A stretch of 64,000 nt of DNA from Clostridium tunisiense TJ. Lineage in GTDB: Bacteria; Bacillota; Clostridia; Clostridiales; Clostridiaceae. Every line of letters starts with the position of its first letter. Position 1 is the stretch's first letter. Location: the NCBI RefSeq assembly GCF_000300195.1, contig NZ_AMQH01000006.1, positions 124,001 through 188,000 of the forward strand, in the 5' to 3' direction. Shown here in pieces: positions 36,207 through 45,683 of this stretch. The notes under the pieces were generated by a model. That model had not been told where the DNA came from, searched no databases, and worked only from the letters and a program-made list of their open reading frames with translations. The translations under genes and the position numbers were made by a program.

Positions 36207-36881
36207 TCATTTTATGTCTACCTTATCTCTTAATTTGTCAACTGTTTTACCACCAATACCATCAACATTGCCTAAATCGTCAATGGACTTAAATCCTCCA
36301 TTTTTCTCTCTGTATTCTATTATTGCTTTTGCTTTAACCTCACCTATACCATAAAGAGTTGATAACTGTTCTTGCGTTGCTTTATTTATATTTATTTTTT
36401 CCTCTTTATCACTATTAGGGAATCCAATGGATTTATTTAAATCAAAATCATTATTTACTGCCTCTCCCTTTTTATAAATGATAATGCATTCTTCATCTCT
36501 TAAAACTTTAGAGAAGTATATGGTATTTTCATCTGCTTCCTCTGTAATTCCACCTGCAGCCTGAATTAAATCTCTTACCCTTGCTCCTTCTGCTAATTTA
36601 TATTCTTTAGGATTTGCTATGGCTCCCTTAATATCAACGATTATATCCTTTTTCTCTCCTATATCCCTCTGTGAAACCTTGTCTGTTTTATTAGCTTTGT
36701 AATCTATAGCGACTTTATCTGTGTTATTGCTATCCACAAAGATTGATTCCTTTTCATTTTCTGTGAAAATTTGATTTTTAACTTCTGCTTCCCTTTTACT
36801 TATTAGGTGTCCACTAATTAAAAATACTAAGCTTAATACTAATATGCCAATAGAACCTACTATTTTTTCCTTTAATTTCAT
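36207..36881 (-). CDS. comEA: ComEA family DNA-binding protein
   Basis: ComEA is a membrane-anchored receptor for incoming DNA during transformation. The 224-aa protein has an N-terminal membrane segment (GSIGILVLSLVFLISG), a linker, a SLBB domain (VRDLIQAAGGITEEADENTI) and a C-terminal pair of helix-hairpin-helix motifs (KININKATQEQLSTLYGIGE and LGNVDGIGGKTVDKL). In most Firmicutes it lies beside comEC; here the sel cluster and a polysaccharide gene separate them. Confidence 0.92.
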   Translation of the reverse strand: MKLKEKIVGSIGILVLSLVFLISGHLISKREAEVKNQIFTENEKESIFVDSNNTDKVAIDYKANKTDKVSQRDIGEKKDIIVDIKGAIANPKEYKLAEGARVRDLIQAAGGITEEADENTIYFSKVLRDEECIIIYKKGEAVNNDFDLNKSIGFPNSDKEEKININKATQEQLSTLYGIGEVKAKAIIEYREKNGGFKSIDDLGNVDGIGGKTVDKLRDKVDIK

Positions 36882-36931
36882 GTTTTCTCCTCCTATTTCT
36901 TCTTAATTATTACCAACTTTATAAAATTCTA

Positions 36932-36960
36932 TCGAAATACTGAATTTTATTTGATATAAT
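36932..36960 (+). promoter_or_regulatory. Promoter of the D,D-carboxypeptidase gene
   Basis: TCGAAA and a perfect TATAAT, separated by 17 bp, with an extended TGA before the -10. It lies 30 bp upstream of the ATG. Confidence 0.7.
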
Positions 36961-36989
36961 CTATTTATTACTATTTTGGGGAGGATTCT

Positions 36990-38261
36990 ATGAAAAAGAT
37001 ACTTTTAAGCCTTACTTTGGCAGTTTCTATTATGACTTTAAATATAAGCAATGCATTTGCAGCATCTCAGGCACCTTCTGCAAACGCAAATGGTGTAGTT
37101 GTTATGGATGCAGTTACCGGTGCCGTAATTTATGGAAACAATGAGGATACAAAATATCCACCTGCATCCCCAACAAAACTGATGACTGTTCTACTAACTT
37201 TGGAAAAGTGTAAATTAGATGAAAAAGTTAAGGTTGGAACTATTCCTCCAACTATTGAGGGTTCGAAAATTTACATAGATACTAATGAGGAAATGACAGT
37301 AAAAGAAATGCTTTATGCAGTTATTATGGTTTCTGCAAACGATTGTGCAGAAGCTTTAGCTGAACATATTTCAGGTAGCGAAGAAGAGTTTGCAAAACTG
37401 ATGACTCAGAGAGCTAAAGAACTAGGTTGCAAAAACTCCACTTTTAAAAATCCTCATGGACTATATGATGATGAACATAGAACTACAGCTTATGATTTAG
37501 CTACAATTGAAAAGGAATTATTAAAGCATCCTGAGTATTTAGAAATCTCAAAAACTAAGACTTATATGCTTCCAGCAACAAATGTTTACCCTGAACAAAG
37601 ACCTTTATGGAATGATAATAGATTATTACATAACTATGAGAAGTATTACTATGAATATGCAATTGCTGGCAAGACAGGCTATACTGATGAATCTAGACAC
37701 TCCTTTGTAGCTTCTGCTACTAAAAACAATAATACATTTATTATTGCTATGCTTTACGATCCAGTAAAAACTTATTTTGCTGATAGTAAAAATTATTTTG
37801 AGTGGGCCTTTAATAACTTCCAAACAACTAAATTATTTTCTAAGGGACAAGAAGTTACAAAATATACCTCATCTAATGGAACGGTAATTCCCCTTCTCGC
37901 AGGAGAGGATATTTATTATACTAAAGAGCTAACCCTAGAATCTGAACCTGAATTTAAATTTGATGCTAATACCTTAAAAGATAAGTTTTTTCTTAAAGGA
38001 CAACCTATAGCACAAGGTAATGTAACTTATAATAACCAGTCTTATACTGTGCCTCTAGTTAGTGGTGTAGATTATGAGAAAAAAATACTTCCTGTAGTCG
38101 GTGATTTACTAACTACAGAAACTAATACAATTAATTATACTTATTTAGGACTTTTGATCCTTGTAATTGTTCTTTTTTTCTTATTGCTGCTTTTTGCTCT
38201 AGTTAGAAATATTAAGAAGAAAAACTCATCAAACCCTAGAAAAAATACTTATAAAAAATAA
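36990..38261 (+). CDS. dacF: D-alanyl-D-alanine carboxypeptidase (DacF/PBP5-type)
   Basis: This secreted low-molecular-weight PBP trims the terminal D-Ala of peptidoglycan stem peptides. The 423-aa protein has a signal peptide (cleavage likely after SNAFA), the active-site SxxK at S60-K63 (SPTK), SxN at S115-N117, KTG at 228-230, the PBP5-like beta domain and a C-terminal membrane helix (LLILVIVLFFLLLLFALV) with basic tail. The membrane helix differs from the amphipathic anchor of E. coli PBP5. It is on the plus strand, divergent from comEA. The subfamily symbol is approximate. Confidence 0.9.
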   Translation: MKKILLSLTLAVSIMTLNISNAFAASQAPSANANGVVVMDAVTGAVIYGNNEDTKYPPASPTKLMTVLLTLEKCKLDEKVKVGTIPPTIEGSKIYIDTNEEMTVKEMLYAVIMVSANDCAEALAEHISGSEEEFAKLMTQRAKELGCKNSTFKNPHGLYDDEHRTTAYDLATIEKELLKHPEYLEISKTKTYMLPATNVYPEQRPLWNDNRLLHNYEKYYYEYAIAGKTGYTDESRHSFVASATKNNNTFIIAMLYDPVKTYFADSKNYFEWAFNNFQTTKLFSKGQEVTKYTSSNGTVIPLLAGEDIYYTKELTLESEPEFKFDANTLKDKFFLKGQPIAQGNVTYNNQSYTVPLVSGVDYEKKILPVVGDLLTTETNTINYTYLGLLILVIVLFFLLLLFALVRNIKKKNSSNPRKNTYKK

Positions 38262-38280
38262 GTTGAAATTTATTTTTATA

Positions 38281-38320
38281 AAAAAAGAAGATAATTTTTA
38301 ATAAAATTATCTTCTTTTTT
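38281..38320. terminator. Bidirectional terminator between dacF and rluA-type gene
   Basis: AAAAAAGAAGATAATTTT / AAAATTATCTTCTTTTTT is a perfect 18-bp stem with a 4-nt loop. A- and T-tracts flank both sides, so it can serve both convergent genes. Confidence 0.9.
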
Positions 38321-38385
38321 ATTATCTATTCTTTACTATCAATGCACTTGTATTAATTAATATTTCTTTAATAACATATATTTTT

Positions 38386-39282
38386 TTATTTTATTGCTTC
38401 TATCAAACTCTTCATATCCTTAGGTAAATCACTGTGGACTGTAAGTGTTTCACCTGTCCTTGGATGCGGAATAACTAACTTATAAGCATGTAGCGCTTGC
38501 CTATTTATTAAACTATTCCCCTCTTCTGTTCCATATAAGGTATCTCCATATATAGGATTTCCTATATGACTCAAGTGTACTCTAATCTGATGAGTTCTCC
38601 CAGTTTCCAAGGTTAAATCTATTAAAGAACCTCGATTGTATGTATCAATGGTTTTATAGTGAGTTATACTTTTTTGCCCTTCCTCACAAACAATCCTTTT
38701 AATAGTACTTTCATCTGGTCTTCCTATGGGTAAATCTATAGTTCCACTTTTAGGTTGAATTTCTCCCTGTACTACAGCTAAATAAGATTTTATAATCTTA
38801 TTTTCATCCATAGCCTTTGCTAAATTCATATGTGCAAATTGACTTTTAGCTATCATAATCAACCCAGAGGTATCCATATCTAACCTACTAACTAATCTAA
38901 CTATGCACTTTTCATTATTTTCCTTAAAGTGATATAATACCCCGTTTGATAAAGTTCCTGTAGGGTGGCTTTTTGTTGGATGAACTACCATAAATGGTCT
39001 TTTATTAGCTACCAGTAGGTCAGCATCCTCATATATAATTTCTATATTTAAATCCTCTGGAATGATGTTTTGACTTTCTTCTTTTTCAATTTCAATAGTC
39101 ACAGTATCCCCACAATGAAGCTTGTGATTTAACTTTACTATGCTTCTATTTACTTTTATTCTTTTTTCCATTCCAGCATTTCTTGTAAATCTACCTGAAA
39201 AACTTAAGACTTCAGTCATATAATCTCTTATTTTTACTCCGTCACCCTCCTTGGTAACTTCATAAGTCAAGCTTTTACCCAT
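38386..39282 (-). CDS. RluA family pseudouridine synthase
   Basis: This 298-aa enzyme isomerises uridine to pseudouridine in RNA. It has an S4-like N-terminus, the catalytic motif RLDMDTSGL (active aspartate) and the conserved GRTHQIRVHLSHIGNPIYGD. The family contains RluA, RluC and RluD types; the RNA target cannot be told from sequence alone. The ATG follows AAGAGGTG. It is the first gene on the minus strand after the convergent terminator with dacF. Confidence 0.93.
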   Translation of the reverse strand: MGKSLTYEVTKEGDGVKIRDYMTEVLSFSGRFTRNAGMEKRIKVNRSIVKLNHKLHCGDTVTIEIEKEESQNIIPEDLNIEIIYEDADLLVANKRPFMVVHPTKSHPTGTLSNGVLYHFKENNEKCIVRLVSRLDMDTSGLIMIAKSQFAHMNLAKAMDENKIIKSYLAVVQGEIQPKSGTIDLPIGRPDESTIKRIVCEEGQKSITHYKTIDTYNRGSLIDLTLETGRTHQIRVHLSHIGNPIYGDTLYGTEEGNSLINRQALHAYKLVIPHPRTGETLTVHSDLPKDMKSLIEAIK

Positions 39283-39316
39283 ATAGCACCTCTTAATTTA
39301 AAATTAGTTGATTTTA

Positions 39317-39344
39317 AAAAACCTCCAGAGCCCTGGAGGTTTTT
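39317..39344 (-). terminator. Terminator of ridA
   Basis: AAAACCTCCAG-AGCC-CTGGAGGTTTT is a strong GC stem with flanking A- and T-tracts, immediately after the ridA stop codon. Confidence 0.9.
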
Positions 39345-39349
39345 AATTA

Positions 39350-39733
39350 TTATTCTACTATTGCTATAACTTCTATTTCCACTAATGCATCCTTAGGTAA
39401 TCTTCCTGCTTGCACGCAAGATCTTGCTGGTGGATTAACTGAAAAGTATTTTGCATATACTTCATTCATTGGTACAAAATCATTCATATCTTTTAGAAAT
39501 ACTAATGTCTTAACAACTTTATCTAAAGAAGTACCTGCTTCTTCTAATATAGCCTTTACATTTTCTAAAGCTTGCGCTGTAGCCTTTTGAATATCATCAT
39601 TGATAAACTCTCCTGTAGCAGAATTTATTGCTAGTTGTCCAGAAGTATATAATAAATTTCCCACCTTTATCGCTTGAGAGTATGGTCCTAATGCTGCTGG
39701 AGCTTTAGCTGTGCTTATTACTTGTTTTTCCAT
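39350..39733 (-). CDS. ridA: Reactive intermediate deaminase RidA
   Basis: RidA hydrolyses reactive enamine/imine intermediates from PLP-dependent dehydratases. The 127-aa protein has the signature PPARSCVQAGRLPKDALVEIE with the catalytic arginine, and normal length. ATG with GGAGG. It lies 34 bp downstream of the LCP gene and ends at a strong terminator. Confidence 0.94.
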   Translation of the reverse strand: MEKQVISTAKAPAALGPYSQAIKVGNLLYTSGQLAINSATGEFINDDIQKATAQALENVKAILEEAGTSLDKVVKTLVFLKDMNDFVPMNEVYAKYFSVNPPARSCVQAGRLPKDALVEIEVIAIVE

Positions 39734-39767
39734 TATTATGCCTCCTAAAATTTCAATGTTTTATATT

Positions 39768-41105
39768 TTATTGTTTAGGTTTTATAAAATCTCTGTCTTC
39801 TCCAAGTATAACTTCTACCTCGTAAAGATCATTATACTTAGTTGAATATTCAAGATTTTGTATACCAAACTGCTTTTTAATGTATTCACCGGTTTCTTTA
39901 TCTAAACCGTATATTACAATTTTAGATTTTGAGTTAATATTAGTATCTCCCAATTCATATCTAGTAAATCCTAACTTATTAATGTACTCACCAAAATCCG
40001 ATGCTAATCCATCTTTTCCACTACCATTTAGTATCTTAATACGAATTTTATCTGTATCAATATTTCCTTGTACAGAAGTTTTTTCCTTTAAAATAGCATC
40101 TATATCTACATTTTTAGTTTTATCAAATATAAAATAGGAAATATCATCAATATACTTATCTTCTCCTCCAATTATATGATATCCTATTTCTTCTCTTTTC
40201 GTTTTCGCTACACTCATTGCATATTTAATTATATCGTTAGCATTTAAATCTGTTTCGATGTACTTAGGAAATATTCCTAATATACTTGGAATCTTTGGTA
40301 TAATTGCCGGACTTTGAACCTTTGCTAAAACAGTATCAAAGAACTTTTGCATATTTCTAATTCTACCCATATCACCTTCTAGGTATCCACTCATATCATT
40401 ATTTTTTCTCCATCTTATAAAGCCTTCCGCCTTTTTACCATCTAATTTTTGTGGCTGGCTGCTTTTATTTAAATGTATATGAAGATTTTGTGTTGGGTCA
40501 TCATAATTCATATCTCTTTCAACTACAACTTCTATGCCTCCAAGAGCATCTATAAACTCCCTAAAAGCAACTGTATCTATTTTTACATAATGATCAATTT
40601 TAATGCTTAAAAGCTTTTCAACTTCTTTTACTGCTAATGGAATGCCTCCTGATGCATGAGCAGAGTTAATTTTTTTATCCCTACGAGTTGTTTCTATTTT
40701 GGTATCTCTTGGAATAGATATTACATCATATTTTTTTGTTTTAGAATTATAATGTACTACCATCATAGTGTCTGTCCTCTTAGGGTCCTTCTTGTTATTC
40801 TCATCACCTTCACCTAAGTCTACACCAACTACTAAAATATTGGTTGAGTCACTTATCTCTTCTTGAGGTTCTTCTTTAGAAGCATTGCTATTATTATCTT
40901 TTGGCTCATTAATATTTACAGCATTGTTGCTAAAGCTATCTAAATATAAATAAGCCCCCGCTGTAACTAAAACTATAGTGAAAAATAAAACTAAAACTAC
41001 TATTGGAAACTTTGATTTCTTTTTTCCTTTTTTCTTTTTACTGGCTTTAACATCTTTTTCTTCTTCTTTATTATTTCCCGTTAACCTATTTTCCTTATCC
41101 TTCAT
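39768..41105 (-). CDS. LytR-CpsA-Psr family cell-wall glycopolymer ligase with LytR C-terminal domain
   Basis: LCP proteins attach secondary polymers such as teichoic acids or capsule to peptidoglycan. The 445-aa protein has a lysine-rich cytoplasmic N-terminus, one membrane segment (FPIVVLVLFFTIVLVTAGAY), the LCP domain with DTMMVVHYNSKTK, SIPRDTKIE and the EGFIRWRKNND pyrophosphate-site region, and a LytR_C domain at about residues 340-440. It follows yqeK by 11 bp; in many clostridia rsfS comes next, but here ridA does. Confidence 0.92.
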   Translation of the reverse strand: MKDKENRLTGNNKEEEKDVKASKKKKGKKKSKFPIVVLVLFFTIVLVTAGAYLYLDSFSNNAVNINEPKDNNSNASKEEPQEEISDSTNILVVGVDLGEGDENNKKDPKRTDTMMVVHYNSKTKKYDVISIPRDTKIETTRRDKKINSAHASGGIPLAVKEVEKLLSIKIDHYVKIDTVAFREFIDALGGIEVVVERDMNYDDPTQNLHIHLNKSSQPQKLDGKKAEGFIRWRKNNDMSGYLEGDMGRIRNMQKFFDTVLAKVQSPAIIPKIPSILGIFPKYIETDLNANDIIKYAMSVAKTKREEIGYHIIGGEDKYIDDISYFIFDKTKNVDIDAILKEKTSVQGNIDTDKIRIKILNGSGKDGLASDFGEYINKLGFTRYELGDTNINSKSKIVIYGLDKETGEYIKKQFGIQNLEYSTKYNDLYEVEVILGEDRDFIKPKQ

Positions 41106-41116
41106 AAAATCACCTA

Positions 41117-41683
41117 CTATTTTTTATATAAAATAAAGTTTCTAGCTTCAATAGTGTCTATATGCAATAAACTCCCCCTTGAAACTGTATAAGTTATAGT
41201 ATCATCAAAAGATTTTAACAATACTTTATTTATATCTACGTATGAAAGTCTTCTTAGTTCGCTAATTCCCTTAAAATTTCTTGATGGCTCAATATAATCT
41301 GAAATATATATAATCTTCTCAAGAATACTCATATTTTTTCTTCCTGTAGTATGATATCTTATTGAGTTTAAAATATCTTCATCCTGTATCCCAAATATAT
41401 CTTTACTTATATATGCTCCTACCAGTCCATGTAACAATTGAGGTGCATATAGGTAAATTTCTGATATTTCTTCGCCACTTTCCCTGGCTATAGATATTAA
41501 CTCCTCTCTTGATAAATTTTTAGCACAATCATGACATAATCCTGCTAGTCTAGCTTTATAAGGATCCTCATTATAATGAAGTGCTAACTTCTCACTGGTT
41601 TCCATAACCCCAATACTATGTACAAATCTGGATTCATTTAAATGTTCTTTTATATATTTTTTTATTTGATCTTCCTTCCACAT
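41117..41683 (-). CDS. yqeK: HD-domain Ap4A hydrolase YqeK
   Basis: YqeK hydrolyses diadenosine tetraphosphate symmetrically. The 188-aa protein has an HD-type metal site (FVHSIGVMETSEKLA, GLCHDCAKN, QLLHGLVGA, RYHTTGR). It follows nadD by 13 bp, a conserved pair in Firmicutes. ATG with AAAGG upstream. Activity is inferred from the family. Confidence 0.92.
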   Translation of the reverse strand: MWKEDQIKKYIKEHLNESRFVHSIGVMETSEKLALHYNEDPYKARLAGLCHDCAKNLSREELISIARESGEEISEIYLYAPQLLHGLVGAYISKDIFGIQDEDILNSIRYHTTGRKNMSILEKIIYISDYIEPSRNFKGISELRRLSYVDINKVLLKSFDDTITYTVSRGSLLHIDTIEARNFILYKK

Positions 41684-41696
41684 ATGATCACAACCT

Positions 41697-42296
41697 TTAT
41701 TTGTATATATGGTATCTCTCTATAACCTCTTGTACTCCGCAAGGAAGAAGATAATCTATTTGTCTACTCAGCTTAATCTTTTCCTTTATTACTGTAGATG
41801 ATATATCTAAAACTGGTATTTCTAAATACATAATTTCTTTTTTATATGTTTTTTCGATATAATTTTTCATTTGGACTATATCTTCATGAGTATATCCTGG
41901 TCTAGAAAAAACAGCAAGATTGCAATTCTCTAGAAGAATATCAACATTCCTCCACTTCTTTAAGTCCATCAAGCTATCTACACCAGTTAAAAAGTACCAA
42001 TCAGTTTGCGACTCCAGATTATTAAAATATTCCATAGTTTTATATGTATAACTAAGATTAGAATTATTTATTTCATAGTCATCGATTTCAAATAATGGTT
42101 CTTTGCTAATTGCAGCTTCAACCATTTCATACCTTATTTCTGCTGCTGTTACAACTCTATTTACCTTATGTGGTGGATTACCACTTGGCATAAAAATAAC
42201 CTTATCTAATTTTAAATTATATAATGCTTCATATGCTATATGCAAGTGCCCCACGTGAATTGGATCAAAGGTGCCGCCAAAGATAGCTTTTCTCAT
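41697..42296 (-). CDS. nadD: Nicotinate-nucleotide adenylyltransferase
   Basis: NadD adenylates nicotinate mononucleotide in NAD synthesis. The 199-aa protein has the nucleotidylyltransferase motif GGTFDPIHVGHL and ISSTVIKEKI near the end. I start at MRKAIFGGTFDP, seven bases after AGAGG; the open frame extends 16 codons further but the extension has no ribosome-binding site and is not conserved in the family. Confidence 0.95.
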   Translation of the reverse strand: MRKAIFGGTFDPIHVGHLHIAYEALYNLKLDKVIFMPSGNPPHKVNRVVTAAEIRYEMVEAAISKEPLFEIDDYEINNSNLSYTYKTMEYFNNLESQTDWYFLTGVDSLMDLKKWRNVDILLENCNLAVFSRPGYTHEDIVQMKNYIEKTYKKEIMYLEIPVLDISSTVIKEKIKLSRQIDYLLPCGVQEVIERYHIYK

Positions 42297-42644
42297 TTCA
42301 AAACCTCTTCGTATTATAATACCATATAAATATGGTATTACCAAATTTATAGTATATTTTTTAACACTAGTATTCCTTTATTATAAAACATTACTGTAAA
42401 ATTTCAATACTTAATTTTAGAGATGATAAAAATCAAACTAGTAAAGCAATGTTTGCCCTACTAGTTTTTTAAATCTTTTTTAAGATGTTGCAGTAAAAGC
42501 ACTATAAAGTACTCTTCCATTAATCCATTTAGTATACACTAAAAACTATTTAAATATCTAGTATTAATTTATGTTTTTTAAATTTAAACCCTATAACGGC
42601 AATTTAAAAATTTAAAAATCTCTTACAAATTATCTAAGATTAAA
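42297..42644. other. Noncoding region between yhbY and nadD
   Basis: About 350 bp without a supported gene. It contains the terminator at 42435-42467. A promoter for nadD is expected but no clear -35/-10 pair was found. Confidence 0.4.
42435..42467 (-). terminator. Hairpin terminator downstream of yhbY
   Basis: AAACTAGTA...TACTAGTTT with inner GCAA-ACA-TTGC pairing, followed on the minus strand by GATTTTTA. It lies about 180 bp after the yhbY stop and separates yhbY from nadD. Confidence 0.7.
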
Positions 42645-42938
42645 TTACCTAGGTAACTCAATCTTAGGGTTTTTAGAAGACTTTCTGTATAATACTAGTT
42701 TACTTCCAATTGCTTGTATTCCATAGCACCCTAATTCTTCACAAATTATATCTGATGCTTCCCTTGATGTAATACCACTATTGTTTAAAGTTTTTATTTT
42801 AATAAGCTCTCTAGCCTCTAATGCCTGATCTACCTGCTTTAAAAAATTCTCTTCTATTCCACCTTTTCCCACTTGGAAAATTGGTTCTATATTATTTGCT
42901 AATGATCTTAAGTAACTTCTTTGTTTAGTTGTTATCAT
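42645..42938 (-). CDS. yhbY: CRM-domain RNA-binding protein YhbY
   Basis: YhbY is a small protein that associates with pre-50S particles. The 97-aa protein is one CRM domain with the GxxG loop VGKGGIEENF and the start LTTKQRSYLRSLAN-like motif (TTKQRSYLRSLANNIEP). It follows obgE by 9 bp, another 50S assembly factor, so they are very likely co-transcribed. Confidence 0.93.
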   Translation of the reverse strand: MITTKQRSYLRSLANNIEPIFQVGKGGIEENFLKQVDQALEARELIKIKTLNNSGITSREASDIICEELGCYGIQAIGSKLVLYRKSSKNPKIELPR

Positions 42939-42947
42939 ACTTTCCTC

Positions 42948-44225
42948 CTATAATAAGAATTCAAATTCAAAGTCATTAAGTCTTACTGTATCGCCATCTT
43001 GAATTCCTTTTTCTTTTAACTCATCCATAACTCCTTTATTTCTTAACACTTTATGGAAGTATCTTAAAGAGTCTGGATCATTTACATTTACACTATTTAG
43101 TAGTCTGTCTACAAAGCTTCCTGAAACCTCAAAAATTCCTTCTTCTACTTCATTAATTTCAAAAGTAAATCGTTTCTCTTCTGGTATATATCTATCCTCA
43201 TCCTTAATTTCTAATTCTTGAACAGGAATGGTGCTTAAAAGTTGTGCAGCTTCCTTCATTAACTCTTCTAATCCTTGGTTTGTTGCTGCTGAAATTTTAA
43301 ATATTCTATTATATCCCATTTCTTCTAGCTGCTTCTTAAAGTTTTCGAAGACTTCTTCATCAAAGAGCATATCCGCCTTATTTGCTGCAATTATTTGAGG
43401 TCTATCCCAAAGTTTAACACTGTACTTTTTAAGTTCTTCATTTATCTTGTTAAAATCTTCAATAGGATCTCTTCCTTCAACACCAGATATATCTATTACA
43501 TGTATAAGAATTCTAGTTCTTTCTATATGTCTTAAGAAATCTAAACCTAAACCAACTCCTTCTGCAGCTCCTTCAATTATTCCTGGTATATCTGCAATTA
43601 CAAATGGTTGGATTCCTTTTACGGAAACTACCCCAAGGTTTGGTTTTAAGGTTGTAAAATGATAGTTAGCTATCTTTGGCCTAGCTTTAGAAACTACTGA
43701 TAGTAACGTGGATTTTCCTACATTAGGGAAGCCTAAAAGACCAACGTCAGCTAAAAGCTTCAATTCAAGCTTTATCCATCTTTCTTCTCCTGGCATTCCT
43801 GGTTCAGCAAAATCTGGTGCCTGTCTTGTAGGCGTGCAAAATTTAACATTTCCTTTTCCGCCTTTTCCACCTCTACATATTGTATATTTATCTCCAACAT
43901 GAGATAAATCACACATAATTTTGTCTGTTTCCACATCTCTAATTACTGTTCCCATAGGAATTTTAATTATAAGATCTTCTCCACTCCTACCATAGCACTT
44001 AGAACCTTCTCCTTTTCCTCCATTGTCTGCAATAAACTTTTTATTGTAAGCGAAGTCTAAAAGAGTAGTCATGTTGCTATCCGCTTCTAAAATAACACTT
44101 CCACCATTTCCTCCATCTCCACCATCTGGTCCTCCTAGTGGTATGTATTTCTCTCTTCTAAAGGATATGGCTCCATTTCCACCATCACCTGATCTTACGT
44201 ATACTTTGGCTGTATCTATAAACAT
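42948..44225 (-). CDS. obgE: Obg family GTPase
   Basis: Obg is an essential GTPase in 50S assembly and, in spore formers, in stress and sporulation signalling. The 425-aa protein has the glycine-rich Obg fold ([12 protein letters not shown]), the GTPase domain ([32 protein letters not shown]) and the C-terminal OCT domain (about residues 340-425). The OCT domain is typical of Gram-positive Obg. Spo0B, found between rpmA and obg in Bacillus, is not present. Confidence 0.96.
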   Translation of the reverse strand: MFIDTAKVYVRSGDGGNGAISFRREKYIPLGGPDGGDGGNGGSVILEADSNMTTLLDFAYNKKFIADNGGKGEGSKCYGRSGEDLIIKIPMGTVIRDVETDKIMCDLSHVGDKYTICRGGKGGKGNVKFCTPTRQAPDFAEPGMPGEERWIKLELKLLADVGLLGFPNVGKSTLLSVVSKARPKIANYHFTTLKPNLGVVSVKGIQPFVIADIPGIIEGAAEGVGLGLDFLRHIERTRILIHVIDISGVEGRDPIEDFNKINEELKKYSVKLWDRPQIIAANKADMLFDEEVFENFKKQLEEMGYNRIFKISAATNQGLEELMKEAAQLLSTIPVQELEIKDEDRYIPEEKRFTFEINEVEEGIFEVSGSFVDRLLNSVNVNDPDSLRYFHKVLRNKGVMDELKEKGIQDGDTVRLNDFEFEFLL

Positions 44226-44696
44226 TTCATCACCCTACCTTATCGTGTTTTTATCAAACATATCATATTTAATATTGGAAACTCCCATTAAATCGCTTAC
44301 TTTCTAAGAAAAAATTAATGGTTAGTTCTTCTTTGTGTAAAATTAAATATATGAATATAATTTATAGTAATATTATTAACCAAAATAAAAAATTACATCA
44401 CCATATTTTAAACTATAAGAAATCAAAGTTATAAGTATACTCCACAAGAACTCAGCTTTGTCTGCTTAATACTTTTAAATATGACTAAAATAAAATTTAA
44501 TCTTAGAATCTTTTACACAACTCTGTGTATAATTGAATTTTATGAGATAACTTAAAAAGTTACTTATAAAAAAGCACCTAGTTAAAGAGCGTACTTTTTT
44601 ATGCCATAGCCTTAAGCTATAAATATTATCTAACTTAAATTAGATAACTGTTAATTACTTATTTTGATGTTAGTTTAATCAAATGAAATCTATGGT
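44226..44696. other. Noncoding region between obgE and rpmA
   Basis: About 470 bp, very AT-rich, without a supported gene. It is the place where Bacillus carries spo0B. It contains a second hairpin terminator at 44568-44600. No reliable promoter for obgE was identified. Confidence 0.4.
44568..44600. terminator. Second terminator-like hairpin upstream of obgE
   Basis: AAAAAAGTAC / GTGCTTTTTT (one G-T pair, minus-strand view) with a 13-nt loop. The flanking A and T tracts make it possible in both directions. It lies about 100 bp beyond the rpmA terminator. Confidence 0.5.
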
Positions 44697-44723
44697 ATAA
44701 AAAAGCACCCCTTGCAGGGTGCC
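44697..44723 (-). terminator. Intrinsic terminator of rplU-prp-rpmA
   Basis: GCACCC-TGCAAG-GGGTGC is followed by TTTTTT on the minus strand. It lies seven bases after the rpmA stop. Confidence 0.9.
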
Positions 44724-44729
44724 TTTAAA

Positions 44730-45032
44730 CTATTCAGCTATTGCAACTTCTACATCGATTGGATAAACACTAGCTTTTTTCTTGTCTCTACCCATTCTTT
44801 CGAATTTAACAACTCCATCTACCTTAGCAAAAAGAGTGTCATCTCCACCAATTCCTACGTTGTTTCCTGGATGGATTTTTGTTCCTCTTTGTCTAACAAG
44901 GATGTTTCCTGCAAGTACAAATTGTCCATCTGCACGTTTAACACCAAGTCTCTTAGACTCACTATCTCTTCCGTTCTTTGAGCTACCTACCCCTTTTTTG
45001 TGAGCAAATAACTGAAGGTTCATAATTAGCAT
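44730..45032 (-). CDS. rpmA: 50S ribosomal protein L27 with cleavable N-terminus
   Basis: L27 sits near the peptidyl transferase centre. The 100-aa protein starts [20 protein letters not shown]. The LQLF-AHKKG sequence is the Firmicute extension removed by the protease Prp after the phenylalanine, exposing the mature AHKKG terminus. The first ATG has a GAGGAGGTG site. prp is the adjacent upstream gene, 4 bp away. Confidence 0.97.
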   Translation of the reverse strand: MLIMNLQLFAHKKGVGSSKNGRDSESKRLGVKRADGQFVLAGNILVRQRGTKIHPGNNVGIGGDDTLFAKVDGVVKFERMGRDKKKASVYPIDVEVAIAE

Positions 45033-45036
45033 AATA

Positions 45037-45369
45037 TTACACCTCCTCTAATTCTACTTTTATATAATCACCATAAGTAAATTCAATACTTTTCAATCCA
45101 AGTAACATAGTTTCAAGAAGAACCTGACATCTATCCACATCTTCATTACTTTGATTGTTCAAAGTTAAACTTAGAAATCCATCTTCTATTTTATAGGTTA
45201 CTTCTATTTTTAATACTTCCAAAATCCCAATTAAGGTAGTTTGAGAAATAGCAGAAATAGCAGCACAAGTTAAATCTACGTCCAAATCCAACTCCCTAGG
45301 AGCGGCATGACCATACATATTAAAACCTATAAGCTTATCAGACTTCTTATAAAATTTAACATTAGTCAT
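45037..45369 (-). CDS. prp: Ribosomal-processing cysteine protease Prp
   Basis: Prp cleaves the N-terminal extension of L27. The 110-aa protein has the catalytic pair H21 (GFNMYGHA) and C35 (VDLTCAAIS), and is located between rplU and rpmA as in Staphylococcus and Bacillus (ysxB). Length is typical. The ATG follows the rplU stop by 2 bp, which suggests translational coupling. Confidence 0.94.
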   Translation of the reverse strand: MTNVKFYKKSDKLIGFNMYGHAAPRELDLDVDLTCAAISAISQTTLIGILEVLKIEVTYKIEDGFLSLTLNNQSNEDVDRCQVLLETMLLGLKSIEFTYGDYIKVELEEV

Positions 45370-45371
45370 AA

Positions 45372-45683
45372 TTAAGCTTCAATCTTCTCAATTACGATTT
45401 TAGTGAATGGTTGTCTGTGTCCTTGTTTCTTTCTGTAGTCTTTCTTTGGCTTATATTTGAAAACTATAATTTTCTTAGCTTTTCCTTGTGCTACAACTTT
45501 AGCAACAACTTTAGCGCCTTCAACTACAGGCTTTCCGATCACTAAACCTTCTTCTTTACCAACTGCTAAAACCTTATCGAATTCTACAGTTGTATCAACC
45601 TCAGCTTCAAGTTTTTCAACGAATAAAACGTCTCCCTCTTGAACTCTGTATTGTTTTCCTCCAGTAAGTAATACTGCGTACAT
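45372..45683 (-). CDS. rplU: 50S ribosomal protein L21
   Basis: L21 binds 23S rRNA. The 103-aa protein starts [18 protein letters not shown] and ends with the conserved [20 protein letters not shown] start at the ATG nine bases after GAGGAGG; a longer reading by 14 codons is open but not conserved. It is the first gene of rplU-prp-rpmA with its own promoter and a leader of about 95 nt. Confidence 0.96.
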   Translation of the reverse strand: MYAVLLTGGKQYRVQEGDVLFVEKLEAEVDTTVEFDKVLAVGKEEGLVIGKPVVEGAKVVAKVVAQGKAKKIIVFKYKPKKDYRKKQGHRQPFTKIVIEKIEA

